A DNA stretch of 64,000 nucleotides from Vibrio spartinae (GTDB taxonomy: Bacteria; Pseudomonadota; Gammaproteobacteria; Enterobacterales; Vibrionaceae): positions 434,001-498,000 of the forward strand of contig NZ_AP024908.1 in the NCBI RefSeq assembly GCF_024347135.1, given 5' to 3'. Shown in pieces: positions 38,881-49,745 of this stretch. Numbering within the stretch: the stretch's first letter is position 1; each line of letters starts with the position of its first letter. A program made the position numbers and the translations under genes. The notes below the pieces were generated by a model that was not told where the DNA came from, did no database searches, and saw only the letters and a list, made by a program, of their open reading frames with translations.

Positions 38881-39031
38881 ATGAAATTTAAACCGTTTAG
38901 ACCTTCTTTTTTTGCCCTTAAAAAAGAACCAATAAAAACAGTAAGATACAGGAGGGCAATTTTAACAAGGTAAAAAAGGGTTTTTGCCGCTAACACCTTG
39001 CCAGTGCTTATTTTTTCGTGATATGTTCATT
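38881..39031 (+). promoter_or_regulatory. CRISPR leader of array 4
   Basis: Standard 151-bp island leader; carries AAAAAAGAACC where most copies have AAAAAATAACC. Confidence 0.8.
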
Positions 39032-39539
39032 GTTCACTGCCGCATAGGCAGCTTAGAAATATCAATGCTTCGCACTCTGATTCACTGATGTGTTCACTGC
39101 CGCATAGGCAGCTTAGAAAGGATTGGAAACATTCGACACGACCTCCGTAATGTTCACTGCCGCATAGGCAGCTTAGAAAAGAAGCCGCTCGATGATGAAA
39201 AACGGCGTTATGTTCACTGCCGCATAGGCAGCTTAGAAAGTTAATCTTAACTTTGCTTCCGTTGGCGACGAGTTCACTGCCGCATAGGCAGCTTAGAAAC
39301 GCATGAAGCGCCGCCAACCAAAGGCATTCTTGTTCACTGCCGCATAGGCAGCTTAGAAATCTGTGAAGGTTAAGTCGAACACTACCCTATTGTTCACTGC
39401 CGCATAGGCAGCTTAGAAAAGTTGATTCAGTGTTTCAATACTGTCTACCCCGTTCACTGCCGCATAGGCAGCTTAGAAATTTCTAGATTTGATTGTGCAG
39501 ATATCTACTGTGTTCACTGCCGCATAGGCAGCTTAGAAA
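39032..39539 (+). CRISPR. CRISPR array 4 (8 spacers)
   Basis: Nine perfect repeats at exact 60-bp period, eight 32-nt spacers; the longest array in the window. It ends in the tail TGCTAAAACGCCACTCACGG shared by arrays 5-8, 9 and 11. Confidence 0.95.
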
Positions 39540-39959
39540 TGCTAAAACGCCACTCACGGCATCGCCTGTTGCGAGTTGAGTGAAACATTGAATCAACAAA
39601 GCTCAATTGATCGATGCTCTCAGGGTGAAAAATCATGGAAGATTTTTCAGGATTGCCTGAGCAGGATGCGAATCAATCCGACCCTGATTACGTGCGCTGA
39701 ACTCAAAAAGATGCTTTTGGTTACTTTTGACATCTATCAAAAGTAACTGGGGCGCATTCGGAGATGGTAATGAAATCGGCAAAAGTAATCGCGCACCAAA
39801 TCACTGCACCTCAATTTTTATATCCCCAGCCTTCGGCCCCAAATTTTGACGCACAATCAGCCTAACCATTCTTCCGTGAATGGTTTTCTTATTTCAGCGA
39901 CTGATTTGAGTTGAGTGAAACATGACAGAAGCGAAGCCAACTTTATCGATGCACTCAGG
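39540..39959. repeat. Array tail and hairpin-repeat block 5
   Basis: Begins with the conserved array tail, which joins the repeat module at TTGCGAGTTGAGTGAAAC. It carries the ACTTTTGACATCTATCAAAAGT hairpin (about 39725) and a shortened round in which GACGCACAATCA is joined straight to the GCCTAACC palindrome (39860). Confidence 0.75.
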
Positions 39960-40110
39960 ATGAAATTTAAACCATTTAGACCTTCTTTTTTTGCCCCTAA
40001 AAAATAACTAATAAAAACAGTAAGATACAGGAGGGCGATTTTAACAAGGTAAAAAAGGGTTTTTGCCGCTAACCTCTTGCGAGTGCTTATTTTTTCGTGA
40101 TATGTTCATT
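39960..40110 (+). promoter_or_regulatory. CRISPR leader of array 5
   Basis: Standard 151-bp island leader. Confidence 0.8.
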
Positions 40111-40498
40111 GTTCACTGCCGCATAGGCAGCTTAGAAAGGAAAGTAAGGGGGCGTTATGGCCTTGAGTAAGTTCACTGCCGCATAGGCAGCTTAGAAACC
40201 GATATGATCCAGCTCTGGGCCTTTGGCATAGTTCACTGCCGCATAGGCAGCTTAGAAAACTAAGGTGGCCGATTCGCGGCGAACCCTTGAGTTCACTGCC
40301 GCATAGGCAGCTTAGAAATCTTCGTGACTAAACTCGCGATCATCAATCTGGTTCACTGCCGCATAGGCAGCTTAGAAAGTTCCGTTATTAGATTTTGTAA
40401 ATTGAATTGCGTTCACTGCCGCATAGGCAGCTTAGAAAGATCAGAGGATGCAATCCGTTGATATTGGCTCGTTCACTGCCGCATAGGCAGCTTAGAAA
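40111..40498 (+). CRISPR. CRISPR array 5 (6 spacers)
   Basis: Seven perfect 28-bp repeats, six 32-nt spacers, then the conserved tail. Confidence 0.95.
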
Positions 40499-41054
40499 TG
40501 CTAAAACGCCACTCACGGCACCGCCTGTTGCGAGTTGAGTGAAACATTGAATCAACAAAGCTCAATTGATCGATGCTCTCAGGGTGAAAAATCATGGAAG
40601 ATTTTTCAGGATTGCCTGAGCAGGATGCGAATCAATCCGACCCTGATTACGTGCGCTGAACTCAAAAAGATGCTTTTGGTTACTTTTGACATCTATCAAA
40701 AGTAACTGGGGCGCATTCGGAGATGGTAATGAAATCGGCAAAAGTAATCGCGCACCAAATCACCACACCTCAACTTTTATATCCCAGCCTTCGGCTCTCC
40801 AGATTTGACGCACAATTACGTTCTGCGGTTTCAGGGATATTGGTGCTCTGTGCGCCAGTTACTCTTGCCAAGATGCAAGAGTAACCAGAAAATCTTTTTT
40901 GTTTGGCTGAGGTGCGTGTTGTCCAGAACCTGCTTTTACGGGCGTCCTGCCCGGAAAAGCCTAACCATTCTTCCATGAATGGTTTTCTTGGTTGAGTGGT
41001 TTGTTTGAATTGAGGGAAACATTTTAAAAAGCCAGTTTGATTGATGCACTCAGG
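40499..41054. repeat. Array tail and hairpin-repeat block 6
   Basis: Tail plus one full repeat round: ACTTTTGACATCTATCAAAAGT allele near 40684, TTACTCTTG allele near 40859, palindrome at 40959. Confidence 0.75.
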
Positions 41055-41205
41055 ATGAAATTTAAACCATTTAGACCTTCTTTTTTTGCCCCTAAAAAAT
41101 AATTAATAAAAACAGTAAGATACAGGAGGGCAATTTTAACAAGGTAAAAAAGGGTTTTTGCCGCTAACCTCTTGCGAGTGCTTATTTTTTCGTGATATGT
41201 TCATT
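41055..41205 (+). promoter_or_regulatory. CRISPR leader of array 6
   Basis: Standard 151-bp island leader. Confidence 0.8.
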
Positions 41206-41353
41206 GTTCACTGCCGCATAGGCAGCTTAGAAATTGTTCGGCAGTGGTGACGACGTCGAAGTCTCGTTCACTGCCGCATAGGCAGCTTAGAAAGAAATCA
41301 GATTCAGATACAGGCCTTCCGGTTTGTTCACTGCCGCATAGGCAGCTTAGAAA
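41206..41353 (+). CRISPR. CRISPR array 6 (2 spacers)
   Basis: Three perfect repeats, two 32-nt spacers, conserved tail. Confidence 0.95.
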
Positions 41354-42252
41354 TGCTAAAACGCCACTCACGGCACCGCCTGTTGCGAGTTGAGTGAAAC
41401 ATTGAATCAACAAAGCTCAATTGATCGATGCTCTCAGGGTGAAAAATCAGGACGATTTTTCAGGATTGCTTGAGCAGGATGCGAATCAATCCGACCCTGA
41501 TTCGGTGCGTTGAACTCAAACCTTAGGCATTTTGGGGTACTTTTTCTGCCGTGAAAAAGTATCTGGGGCGCTTTCGGAGATGCTATTGAAATCGGCAAAA
41601 GTAATCGCGCACCAAATCACTACACCCCAATTTTCAACCTTCCCAGCCTCCGGCCCCAAATTGTGACGCACAATTGAGTTTTTCGGTTTCAGGGATATTG
41701 GTGCTCTGTGCGCCAGTTACTCTTGCCAAGATGCAAGAGTAACCAGAAAATCTTTTTTTGTTTAACTGAGTCGAACGTTGTCCAGAACCGCCTTTTACGG
41801 GCGTCCTGCCCGGAAAAGCCTAACCATTCTTCCATGAATGGTTTTCTTGGTTGAGTGGTTGATTCGAATGAAGTGAAACATTGAATCAACAAAGCTCAAT
41901 TGATCGATGCTCTCAGGGTGAAAAATCAGGACGATTTTTCAGGATTGCCTGAGCAGGATGCGAATCAATCCGACCCTGATTACGTGCGCTGAACTCAAAA
42001 AGATGCTTTTGGTTACTTTTGACATCTATCAAAAGTAACTGGGGCGCATTCGGAGATGGTAATGAAATCGGCAAAAGTAATCGCGCACCAAATCACTGCA
42101 CCTCAATTTTTATATCCCCAGCCTTCGGCCCCAAATTTTGACGCACAATCAGCCTAACCATTCATCCGTGAATGGTTTTCTTGTTTCAGCGACTGATTTG
42201 AGTTGAGTGAAACATGACAGAAGCGAAAGCCAACTTTATCGATGCACTCAGG
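41354..42252. repeat. Array tail and hairpin-repeat block 7
   Basis: Tail, then the ACTTTTTCTGCCGTGAAAAAGT allele (about 41538), a TTACTCTTG hairpin, palindrome at 41818, the ACTTTTGACATCTATCAAAAGT allele (about 42015) and a shortened round with palindrome at 42152. Confidence 0.75.
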
Positions 42253-42403
42253 ATGAAATTTAAACCATTTAGACCTTCTTTTTTTGCCCCTAAAAAATAA
42301 CTAATAAAAACAGTAAGATACAGGAGGGCGGTTTTAACAAGGTAAAAAAGGGTTTTTGCCGCTAACCTCTTGCGAGTGCTTATTTTTTCGTGATATGTTC
42401 ATT
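42253..42403 (+). promoter_or_regulatory. CRISPR leader of array 7
   Basis: Standard 151-bp island leader. Confidence 0.8.
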
Positions 42404-42732
42404 GTTCACTGCCGCATAGGCAGCTTAGAAAACTGTACGCCGTCCGCGCCCGGGGTCAGTCCCGTTCACTGCCGCATAGGCAGCTTAGAAAATGATGTCC
42501 ACCGAGGAAAAAGCCAACTTCATGTTCACTGCCGCATAGGCAGCTTAGAAAATTAGGGTGATGGTTAAATCCACATCTTTTATTGTTCACTGCCGCATAG
42601 GCAGCTTAGAAAAAACAAACCAGAAGAGGGGATCGGATAATGGCGTTCACTGCCGCATAGGCAGCTTAGAAAATGTCCAGTCGGTTAGTTTACCGTTTAT
42701 GTATGTTCACTGCCGCATAGGCAGCTTAGAAA
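42404..42732 (+). CRISPR. CRISPR array 7 (5 spacers)
   Basis: Six perfect repeats. One spacer (42552-42584) is 33 nt, the other four 32 nt. Conserved tail follows. Confidence 0.95.
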
Positions 42733-43290
42733 TGCTAAAACGCCACTCACGGCGCCGCCTGTTGCGAGTTGAGTGAAACATTGAATCAACAAAGCTCAAT
42801 TGATCGATGCTCTCAGGGTGAAAAATCATGGAAGATTTTTCAGGATTGCTTGAGCAGGATGCGAATCAATCCGACCCTGATTACGTGCGCTGAACTCAAA
42901 AAGATGCTTTTGGTTACTTTTGACATCTATCAAAAGTAACTGGGGGCGCTTTCGGAGATGCTATTGAAATCAGCAAAAGTAATCGCGCACCAAATCACCA
43001 CACCTCAACTTTTATATCCCAGCCTTCGGCTCTCCAGATTTGACGCACAATCTTGTTTTTCGATTTCAGAGGCATGGGTGTTCTGTGCGCCAGTTCATCT
43101 TTCAGAGATGAAAGACGAACCAGAAAATCTTTTTTTGTTTGACGGCGTCGCATGTTGTCCAGAACCGTCTTTTACGGGCGTCCTGCCCGGAAAAGCCTAA
43201 CTATTCATCTGTGAATGGTTTTCTTGGTTGAGTGGTTTGTTTGAATTGAGGGAAACATTTTAAAAAGCCAGTTTGATTGATGCACTCAGG
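42733..43290. repeat. Array tail and hairpin-repeat block 8
   Basis: Tail and one round with the ACTTTTGACATCTATCAAAAGT allele, the TTCATCTTTC allele (about 43095) and a variant palindrome CTATTC..GAATGG at 43195. Confidence 0.75.
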
Positions 43291-43441
43291 ATGAAATTTA
43301 AACCATTTAGACCTTCTTTTTTTGCCCCTAAAAAATAACCAATAAAAACAGTAAGATACAGGAGGGCAATTTTAACAAGGTAAAAAAGGGTTTTTGCCGC
43401 TAACCTCTTGCGAGTGCTTATTTTTTCGTGATATGTTCATT
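43291..43441 (+). promoter_or_regulatory. CRISPR leader of array 8
   Basis: Standard 151-bp island leader. Confidence 0.8.
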
Positions 43442-43770
43442 GTTCACTGCCGCATAGGCAGCTTAGAAATGGCGGCTAGAGTTGTTCAAAAAACAAACAG
43501 AGTTCACTGCCGCATAGGCAGCTTAGAAATCACAGACGTTTTGTAGACGGTAAAACCTTCTTGTTCACTGCCGCATAGGCAGCTTAGAAAATCACCAGCT
43601 AGGCGCTCATGTAAGTCTCTCTGTTCACTGCCGCATAGGCAGCTTAGAAAGGTACACAACATATAGGAATTATTACGATGGAGTTCACTGCCGCATAGGC
43701 AGCTTAGAAAACCCATGTGGAGGATTGGGAGCTGATCACCACGTTCACTGCCGCATAGGCAGCTTAGAAA
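43442..43770 (+). CRISPR. CRISPR array 8 (5 spacers), nearest to the cmr operon
   Basis: Six perfect repeats, one 33-nt spacer (43530-43562) and four of 32 nt, conserved tail. It is the array immediately upstream of the type III-B genes and has the I-F repeat. Confidence 0.95.
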
Positions 43771-44445
43771 TGCTAAAACGCCACTCACGGCACCGCCTGT
43801 TGCGAGTTGAGTGAAACATTGAATCAACAAAGCTCAATTGATCGATGCTCTCAGGGTGAAAAATCATGGAAGATTTTTCAGGATTGCCTGAGCAGGATGC
43901 GAATCAATCCGACCCTGATTACGTGCGCTGAACTCAAAAAGATGCTTTTGGTTACTTTTGACATCTATCAAAAGTAACTGGGGGCGCATTCGGAGATGGT
44001 AATGAAATCGGCAAAAGTAATCGCGCACCAAATCACCACACCTCAATTTTCAACCTTCCCAGCCTCCGGCCCCAAATTGTGACGCACAATTACGTTCTGC
44101 GATTTCAGAGGCATCGGTGTTCTGTGCGCCAGTTCATCTTTCAGAGATGAAAGACGAACCAGAAAATCTTTTTTGTTTGGCTGAGGTGCGTGTTGTCCAG
44201 AACCTGCTTTTACGGGCGTCCTGCCCGGAAAAGCCTAACCATTCTTCCATGAATGGTTTTCTTTGTTCAGAATTTTATTTGAATTCAGAGAAACATATAC
44301 AAAGCCAATAGGAGCGATGGACTCAGGGTAAAATTCATGGATGAATTTTTAGCTTTTCGTGAGCAGGAGCGAATAAAAGCGACCCTGATAACGCGCGCTG
44401 AAGTCAAACTCAAGGCACTTTTGGGGACTTTTGCTGCCGTGAAAA
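43771..44445. repeat. Array tail and hairpin-repeat block 9
   Basis: Tail and one repeat round (palindrome 44233) leading to a truncated hairpin arm GGGGACTTTTGCTGCCGTGAAAAATG, after which unique cmr-upstream sequence starts. Confidence 0.75.
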
Positions 44446-44561
44446 ATGTGTCGGTTTATTATGTATATTGGTGCATTTGATCTAAAAACGCCGTTCAGGT
44501 TCTTTTTATTTCAATTCAATCGATTACTATGGTTGAACAGCGTTGAAAGTAAGGATTGCTC
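44446..44561 (+). promoter_or_regulatory. Unique upstream region of the cmr operon
   Basis: About 115 bp of non-repeat, AT-rich DNA between the last hairpin module and cmr1; the operon promoter should be here. TAAGGAT before ATG 44562 is the ribosome-binding site. Confidence 0.4.
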
Positions 44562-45911
44562 ATGCGAAGGAAAACTGAAGACAAGTTCGGATCACTCCAA
44601 AATGCACTTGATGCTCCCCCGCGCAAAGCTTGGCAAACCTACCAATGTGAATTAGTCACGCCTATGTATGGCGGCGGTGTGGAAGCGGGCAAGGTCGATG
44701 AGAAAATGCCCATCCGAGCCAGTGCCATTCGTGGGCATTTGCGTTTTTGGTGGCGTATCGCCTGTGGCCCTTTTAATAGCCCCAAAGAGATGTTTGATAG
44801 AGAAACCGCGATTTGGGGTGGGATTGGTGATGATAAAGCCAAGTCCGAGCAGAAAGAGTCATCTGAGCCTGAAAAGTATGGCTCAACAAAAAGTAAAGTA
44901 CAAATTCTAGTATCGAATGTTGTCTTCAAAGGTGAAGAAAAAGCTTTTGAATATGAAAAGAAGACAGACGGCAAATATAAACAGGTTCCAGCCTCTGAGA
45001 CTGGTTATGCTTATGTGCTTTTTGCTTTGCAAGGGAAGTTACGTAAAGGGGCGACAGAGTTAGTCGAAGAAGCAAAAAACATAGCAAAATCAGGTTTGAC
45101 TTTTGATTTAAATATCCATTTTAAAACACAAGGTAAACGTGCTTTAACACCAGAGCAGGTTGGTGAGGTACACGAAGCAATACGCTGGTGGGCAAGCTTT
45201 GGTGGCGTTGGCAGTCGAACACGTCGCGGTCTAGGTGCTGTTAAGGTGATTGGCGAGGGAATTACCCCAGTAACTCGTGATGAAGTGGAAGCAAAAGGTG
45301 GTGTATTAACTTTAGTCTCTCGAAATGGAAAGCCAGAGACTGATGCCCATGCTGTGGCGTGTTGGCGGTATGGTTGCGATAAGTTAAGAGATTTTCGTCA
45401 AGGCAAAAAAATAGGTCGTAATGAAGGGAGTAGTGACCCTAAACGCCCTGGTCAAAGCCGTTGGCCTGAACCTGATCAACTGCGTCGTTTTACGCAAGAT
45501 TGGAAATTCAAGCATGACCCTAAACATGAAGCGGGTAATGTCTTTCCTCGTGCTGCCTTTGGTATGCCGATTATTTTTGATTTCAATGATAAGACGAGAA
45601 AAGAGCCTGACACTATGGTTCTACAACCTATCGATTCTGAACGAATGACAAGCCCTTTGATTTTGAGACCTTATAGAGATGGCGATCATTGGCGTGCCGC
45701 AGCGTTATTACTCCCTAACTGGAAAGAAGTGTTAGCTCAGCCATTAGAATTAATGCGGCCATCAGAGCATAAAAAATTAGATTACCAACCTAATCATTGG
45801 CCTATCTTACCAGAAGAACAGAATAAATTAGCGCAGCGTATAGAGCCAATGTGTGGCCGCGCCAATGACCCGCTCTCCGCCTTCCTCGATTACTTTAAAG
45901 AAGGAAATTAA
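44562..45911 (+). CDS. cmr1: Cmr1, type III-B RAMP subunit
   Basis: About 449 residues. The N-terminus has the Cmr1 signature: CELVTPMYGGGVEAGKVDEK, then PIRASAIRGHLRFWWRIACG; a later glycine-rich loop reads GGVGSRTRRGLGAV. Cmr1 sits at the 3' end of the crRNA in the Cmr complex. ATG 44562 is preferred to the TTG two codons upstream. Longer than many Cmr1 proteins, with an extra C-terminal region. First gene of an operon with tight spacing through 51981. Confidence 0.9.
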   Translation: MRRKTEDKFGSLQNALDAPPRKAWQTYQCELVTPMYGGGVEAGKVDEKMPIRASAIRGHLRFWWRIACGPFNSPKEMFDRETAIWGGIGDDKAKSEQKESSEPEKYGSTKSKVQILVSNVVFKGEEKAFEYEKKTDGKYKQVPASETGYAYVLFALQGKLRKGATELVEEAKNIAKSGLTFDLNIHFKTQGKRALTPEQVGEVHEAIRWWASFGGVGSRTRRGLGAVKVIGEGITPVTRDEVEAKGGVLTLVSRNGKPETDAHAVACWRYGCDKLRDFRQGKKIGRNEGSSDPKRPGQSRWPEPDQLRRFTQDWKFKHDPKHEAGNVFPRAAFGMPIIFDFNDKTRKEPDTMVLQPIDSERMTSPLILRPYRDGDHWRAAALLLPNWKEVLAQPLELMRPSEHKKLDYQPNHWPILPEEQNKLAQRIEPMCGRANDPLSAFLDYFKEGN

Positions 45912-45913
45912 GA

Positions 45914-47644
45914 ATGGATTATTTAGTGGCTATCAGCATTGGCCCAGTACAAAGCTTGATCGAAGCGGGGCGGCGTAGCCAAGATTTATGGTGCGGTTCG
46001 TGGTTATTATCCGAAGTCTCACGGGCGGTGGCAGAGTTTTTAAAGGTACACCCCGCGGCAACGTTGATTTTCCCTGTTCTGGATGAAGTTGATTTAAAGC
46101 ATAAGTATGAAGCCAATATTGCTAATGTGGTGCGTGCTGAAGTAAAAGGTGTCTCAAAAGAGGACTTGAGCGAACTAGTTGAAAACGCCAAAAAGGCGGC
46201 GAATCAGTGTGTTCAAAAGATTTTTGACGATACGTTGCAGAGCCTAGATTTCTCATTAAACCAAACGCGTTGGCAAGCCCAACAAGACGATGTACTGGAA
46301 GTCTTTGCCGCGTGGGTTGTCTTTACTGAACCTGACTATCAAACTGCATCAAAACGTTTAGGGCAGTTACTGCAAGCACGTAAACAAACCCGTAATTTTG
46401 CGCCAATAAAAGACAATGAAGATGGCTGGTTTAAATCCTCTCTGGATGGGGCTAACAATACCGTGCTGCATCAGACTCGATGGCAAAAGCTTGATCCCAA
46501 ATCAGATGAGAAATTGATCCAAGCTTTAGGGCTAACCAAGGACGAAGATTTGGATGCTCTTGGTGTCGTGAAACGTAAAGCGGGTGATTCGGAGCAGTTT
46601 ACGCCATTTAGCCGTATTGTTGCCCATAGTTGGATTCAGCATCTCAGCTCGGAGGCATTACAAGAGCTCAAACAGTTATACCAGCCATTACAAAAATTGG
46701 GAAAGGTAACCAAGGTCACAGGTAATGACGCTTGCTATGCGGCTTTCCCATATGATGGTGAGTATCTATTTAGTAGTCGTCTGGAACGAAGTGATATTGA
46801 TCAAGAGACCCAAAAGCCACTGTTAAAATTTTTAGCAGAACAGGGAGAGCCTGTGTCTTATGGCGTGTTGCTAAAAGCGGATGGCGATCATATGGGAGAC
46901 TTGCTCAAGGAAGCCAAAACACCTGGGCAATCCCGTGATATCTCTCGTTGTTTGCATGGATTTGCGACTCAAGTGCGCAGTACTGTTCGTCAGCACGGCG
47001 GTCACGCTATTTATACGGGTGGGGATGATGTATTAGCATTTTTACCATTGGCAACGGCTTTTGAATGTGCGCAAACATTGGCGCAAGACTTTAAGCAATG
47101 TATGGGTCAATTAGCAGAACAGTTAAACGTGGCGTGTCCAACTTTATCCGTAGGTTTAGCTATCGGCCATTTTGTACAGCCGATGCGTCAGTTAAGGCAC
47201 CGAGCCATTGCAGCGGAAAAATTGGCAAAAGGGAATGAGCAGGCAAAACCGCGCAACGCGCTGGCGATCCAATTAGGCATTCGCTCGGGACATGAAATTG
47301 CATGGCGTTGTCGTTGGGATGACAAAGCTACGCTCACGGCCCTTAGTACGCTGAGCGATGCCTTTGCTGAAGGTCAATTGCCGAGCCGAATTATGCAAGA
47401 GGTGCGTGCCATGGCACAGCGTCTAGCTTGGGCCAAGGATCACCATGGCATTCAGCAAAGTGAATTTGAACGCATGCTTGATCGAGCGATGGAACAGGGC
47501 GGCGAAACCAAGATTAGCAGCGATACCAAAGCGCTATTGCGCCAATTAAGCCACAAACACTCGCTCTCAGAGCTGGCCAATTTACTGATTATTGCTCGCT
47601 GGCTATCTGCTAAAACCCATTCTGATATTCGAGGGAACGACTAA
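45914..47644 (+). CDS. cmr2: Cmr2/Cas10 without HD domain, GGDD present
   Basis: A 576-residue Cas10. It starts directly at the segment that follows the HD domain in other Cmr2 proteins (ISIGPVQSLIEAGRRSQDLWCGSWLLSE, from residue 6), so the N-terminal HD nuclease is absent. The palm domain has an intact GGDD at residues 369-372 (HAIYTGGDDVLAF), the cyclic oligoadenylate synthase site, after LLKADGDHMGDLL. The complex should therefore signal by second messenger rather than cut DNA itself (inference from family knowledge). The TAA overlaps the cmr3 start. Confidence 0.92.
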   Translation: MDYLVAISIGPVQSLIEAGRRSQDLWCGSWLLSEVSRAVAEFLKVHPAATLIFPVLDEVDLKHKYEANIANVVRAEVKGVSKEDLSELVENAKKAANQCVQKIFDDTLQSLDFSLNQTRWQAQQDDVLEVFAAWVVFTEPDYQTASKRLGQLLQARKQTRNFAPIKDNEDGWFKSSLDGANNTVLHQTRWQKLDPKSDEKLIQALGLTKDEDLDALGVVKRKAGDSEQFTPFSRIVAHSWIQHLSSEALQELKQLYQPLQKLGKVTKVTGNDACYAAFPYDGEYLFSSRLERSDIDQETQKPLLKFLAEQGEPVSYGVLLKADGDHMGDLLKEAKTPGQSRDISRCLHGFATQVRSTVRQHGGHAIYTGGDDVLAFLPLATAFECAQTLAQDFKQCMGQLAEQLNVACPTLSVGLAIGHFVQPMRQLRHRAIAAEKLAKGNEQAKPRNALAIQLGIRSGHEIAWRCRWDDKATLTALSTLSDAFAEGQLPSRIMQEVRAMAQRLAWAKDHHGIQQSEFERMLDRAMEQGGETKISSDTKALLRQLSHKHSLSELANLLIIARWLSAKTHSDIRGND

Positions 47645-48834
47645 TGAAGTATTACTTAATTAAACCCAAAGACCCTTTGGTGATTCGTTCCAGTCGTCCA
47701 TTTGAAGAAATATCTGACGCTAAGGCGGCACGCTTTCCGCCACCGTCTACTGTTGCGGGGGCTATGCGTAATCTATACGCTCGCAGCCGTGACCTTCCAC
47801 TTGATGCAGAATTGTTAAAGGTAGCCGTGACTGGCCCTTTAGCCGTGAAATTAAGCCTTGATGACACAGCGCCAAGTGAAAAAGATATTCTGGTGCCGAA
47901 GCCTGCCGATGTTCAGTATTTCTGTGAGCAAAAACAAAATGGCAAAAAATATCTAGTGCGTTCTGTGCCAACCCAATTGGATCAAGAGCAAGAAGGCTGT
48001 GATCTCCCTGATAGTGAATTAATGCCTTTGCTTCCCAGTGCAGAGAGTACGAACGGTAAGCCAGTCAATGGCCCTCAGTGGTGGTCTTTGAAGGATTTAC
48101 AAGAATGGCGTCAGGGTAAAATGCTTACGTTTGGGCAAATTGAATCCAACGGTTGGAATCCGACAGATCCTGATATTCGCACCCATATCGCGCTTGATAA
48201 TCCCCACAAACAAGCCAAAGAAGGCATGATCTTTCAAACCACAGGGTTAACCATGTGGCAAAAGCCTCAACCTAATTCTGAGTCGCCATTCCCCGAAGTT
48301 TCCATTGCGCTTTTAGCTGGAATAGAAACCCAAATGGCCGAGCCGTTGCCTATGATGAATTTAGGTGGCGAACGGCGCTTAGCACAAGCGCAAGCTTGTA
48401 ATCTATGGCCTCAACGGCCTGAAAATCTTGCTCAAAACATCATTGATCAGAAGGGCTTAACCATCACCTTTCTAACACCAGTATTGTTTAATCAAGGTTG
48501 GCTGCCCGGCTGGATTGATAGCGACACGCTAATAGGCACGCCGCCCTGTTGTAAAAAATTAGAGCTTAAATTACGCGCTGCAGCGTTGGAGCCTTGGTTA
48601 CCTCAATCCGGTTGGGATCTGGTCAACAGGCGTCCCCGTGCGGCACAAAAGATGGTTCCCGCAGGGGCAACCTATTGGTTTGAGCTGAACAACCCTGTTG
48701 AAGCTGACATTAGCGATATCGAAGCATTATGGATGGCGCATTTATGCGACCCTTCTCTAGCCGATCAGTATCCCAATAATCAAAGCGGCTTTGGACTCGC
48801 GTTGCCCGCGGTCTACACCTTCACTCATTCATAG
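47644..48834 (+). CDS. cmr3: Cmr3, type III-B Cas5-like subunit
   Basis: A 396-residue protein with the Cmr3 N-terminus (LIKPKDPLVIRSSRPFEE, then FPPPSTVAGAMRNLYA). It binds the crRNA 5' tag next to Cmr2. In a shared-array system this subunit must accept the I-F 8-nt handle CUUAGAAA. TAATG overlap with cmr2. Confidence 0.9.
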   Translation: MKYYLIKPKDPLVIRSSRPFEEISDAKAARFPPPSTVAGAMRNLYARSRDLPLDAELLKVAVTGPLAVKLSLDDTAPSEKDILVPKPADVQYFCEQKQNGKKYLVRSVPTQLDQEQEGCDLPDSELMPLLPSAESTNGKPVNGPQWWSLKDLQEWRQGKMLTFGQIESNGWNPTDPDIRTHIALDNPHKQAKEGMIFQTTGLTMWQKPQPNSESPFPEVSIALLAGIETQMAEPLPMMNLGGERRLAQAQACNLWPQRPENLAQNIIDQKGLTITFLTPVLFNQGWLPGWIDSDTLIGTPPCCKKLELKLRAAALEPWLPQSGWDLVNRRPRAAQKMVPAGATYWFELNNPVEADISDIEALWMAHLCDPSLADQYPNNQSGFGLALPAVYTFTHS

Positions 48835-48853
48835 CGTTTTAGGGAATTTACCT

Positions 48854-49744
48854 ATGACTTTTCAAGTTTACCAATTAGTTAGCCAAACCATTTTGCATTG
48901 TGGTGCAGGCCAGTCTGTCGGCATTGTGGATCAACCGATTGCTCGAGACCGTGCCAGTAATTTACCCATTGTGCCAGGTTCAAGTATTCGGGGGGTATTG
49001 CGTGCCGAGATGGCTCAGCAACAAGATAAAAACCTTTCAGCCACCACTTTATTTGGCAGTGAAAGTAGCGCTGAAAAAGGTAATGCGGGGGCATTATCGG
49101 TGAGTGATGCGCATTTACTTTTGCTCCCTGTTCGTTCTATCTACGGCGTTTTAGCGTACGCCACTTGTCCGTTTATTCTGAAACGCTATAAACGCGACCT
49201 GCAACTCAAAGAATTAAGTGTTCCAGTCCCCGACCCAGACCAAGTGTTATATGCCAAAGCTGGTAGCCCCAATGAGCACAACAGCCAAATTTTATTGGAA
49301 GATTTGGATTTGCAAGCCAAGCATTGTGCAACCACGCAAGCTTGGGCAGAGCATATCGCTGCGAGTGTGTATGAGGAAAGTAAACATAACGACAGCGATT
49401 ATCAAGATATGATGCAGCGCATTATTATATTGCCAGATACCATATTTTCTTTCTTAGCGGACACGGCTACAGAAATCCGTACCCGCATTCGCATTAATGC
49501 CGACACCGGTGTGGTAGACAGTGAACGCGGCGCACTATGGAGTGAAGAAAGTCTCCCTGCTGAAAGCATCCTCTGGGGCGTTTATTCGTTTAATGACTCG
49601 TTACTGAAAGAGCAAAAAGCCCAGATTAAAAGTGCTTTCGAGAAGTATTCAACCCAAGCACCTCTACCTTTACTACAGGTAGGTGGTCATAGCAGTGTTG
49701 GCGGTGGCTTGGTGACGTTTTCTACTGTTAAGCGAGGTGCTTAA
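48854..49744 (+). CDS. cmr4: Cmr4, target-RNA-cleaving backbone subunit
   Basis: About 296 residues. The catalytic aspartate is at residue 26 (QSVGIVDQPIARD), the same position as in characterised Cmr4, followed by PIVPGSSIRGVLRAE. Cleavage of target RNA is therefore expected to be intact. I start at ATG 48854; an upstream ATG at 48791 would overlap cmr3 by 44 bp. Confidence 0.92.
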   Translation: MTFQVYQLVSQTILHCGAGQSVGIVDQPIARDRASNLPIVPGSSIRGVLRAEMAQQQDKNLSATTLFGSESSAEKGNAGALSVSDAHLLLLPVRSIYGVLAYATCPFILKRYKRDLQLKELSVPVPDPDQVLYAKAGSPNEHNSQILLEDLDLQAKHCATTQAWAEHIAASVYEESKHNDSDYQDMMQRIIILPDTIFSFLADTATEIRTRIRINADTGVVDSERGALWSEESLPAESILWGVYSFNDSLLKEQKAQIKSAFEKYSTQAPLPLLQVGGHSSVGGGLVTFSTVKRGA

Positions 49745-49745
49745 C

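Noticed and set aside
39027..39317. Minus-strand frames with repeated FLSCLCGSE units
   Set aside because: They are translations of the CRISPR repeat in the antisense direction; the same applies to frames with VHCRIGSLE in other arrays.
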